Of a stretch of DNA of 64,000 bases, positions 63,861-64,000 are shown piece by piece. The stretch comes from Clostridia bacterium (GTDB lineage Bacteria > Bacillota > Clostridia > Christensenellales > Aristaeellaceae): NCBI GenBank assembly GCA_017395685.1, contig JAFQOD010000051.1:38528-102527 (forward strand), in the 5' to 3' direction. Below the pieces are notes generated by a model. That model saw nothing but the letters and a program-made list of their open reading frames with translations, was not told the DNA's origin and made no database searches. A program made the position numbers and the translations under genes. How positions within the stretch are numbered: position 1 is the stretch's first letter; every line of letters starts with the position of its first letter.

Positions 63861-64000
63861 TGGACTGTTCCCTGAATAACGGACAATAGAAAAAAGACGC
63901 CTCCTGTTGTAGAATGGAAACTACGCCAGGAGGTGTTTTACATGTCAAGAGAGTACACAAAGATAGAAGAATTGGTAGTCCTAATCGAACAAAGGCATGA
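63861..64000 (+). mobile_element. Left end of an insertion sequence, cut by the window edge
   Basis: TGGACTGTTCCCTGAATAAC at 63861 looks like the terminal inverted repeat of IS3-type elements, which begin with TG. A hairpin follows (CCTCCTG 63900-63906 with CAGGAGG 63927-63933, plus GTAG/CTAC). A transposase-like start lies at 63942. The other end and any target duplication lie outside. Confidence 0.55.
63942..64000 (+). CDS. Start of a transposase-like gene, partial
   Basis: 19 residues are visible (MSREYTKIEELVVLIEQRH). They resemble the N-terminus of helix-turn-helix OrfA-type transposase proteins. AGGAGG at 63928-63933 is the ribosome binding site and lies in the 3' arm of a hairpin, which would limit translation from outside transcripts. 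Too short to name a family with certainty. Confidence 0.5.
   Translation, partial: MSREYTKIEELVVLIEQRH

Overview
The window looks like one chromosomal segment of a member of the Clostridia (Firmicutes). The evidence is the gene order ffh-rpsP-khpA-rimM-trmD and dgt-dnaG-rpoD-trmK, AGGAGG-type ribosome binding sites, several TTG/GTG starts, sigma-A promoters with 17-bp spacers, and sporulation-type proteins (SpoIVFA/FB-like pair, SpoIID-like protein). Cellobiose phosphorylase, GH43 and GH120 enzymes and a pectinesterase remnant suggest a plant-fibre-degrading gut or rumen bacterium. A Christensenellales-type relative is a guess only.

Layout. 0-3 kb: the end of ffh and the ribosome/tRNA maturation operon, interrupted by a small HD hydrolase and not followed by rplS. 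3.2-6 kb (minus): a GatCAB-like operon whose GatA has lost its catalytic Lys and Ser and whose GatB lacks its tRNA-binding tail. 6-13.8 kb: dgt, dnaG, rpoD, trmK, a Nif3-like protein, a zinc-ribbon protein, a possible structured RNA, rsgA and RNase P RNA. 13.9-16.4 kb: lexA with its operators, a cysteine-rich mini-protein, and a XerS-like recombinase with a dif-like palindrome upstream. 16.4-21.1 kb: broken pectinesterase, rnhA, spoIVFA/FB-like pair, yebC with a secreted C39-like peptidase, tRNA-Arg(CCG).

21-31 kb: GH43, cellobiose phosphorylase, a secreted NlpC/P60 protein, adenine deaminase, pepE-proC and ferritin. 31-37.5 kb (minus): a catabolic operon of Fe-alcohol dehydrogenase, two SDR enzymes, a type-B esterase and a GH120 xylosidase. 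37.6-41.7 kb (minus): ECF transporter S component, coaX, hom and a CapA-like protein under one strong promoter. 41.9 kb: a stand-alone E2-like acyltransferase without its catalytic His.

43-54.3 kb (minus) is a cell-wall block. It holds a five-repeat peptidoglycan-binding protein, a SpoIID-like lipoprotein, and the run oppABCDF-alr-LD-carboxypeptidase, which reads as a system for importing and recycling wall peptides. 54.5-63.8 kb holds radA, a metallophosphoesterase, ppk, a membrane glycosyltransferase-like protein, an MFS transporter, a DEAD-box helicase and a methyltransferase. The window ends inside an insertion sequence whose transposase ribosome binding site is hidden in a hairpin.

The best candidates for new biology are the catalytically dead GatCAB paralogue, the recombinase with its adjacent 11-6-11 site, and the wall-peptide operon with its unusual OppA and OppC.
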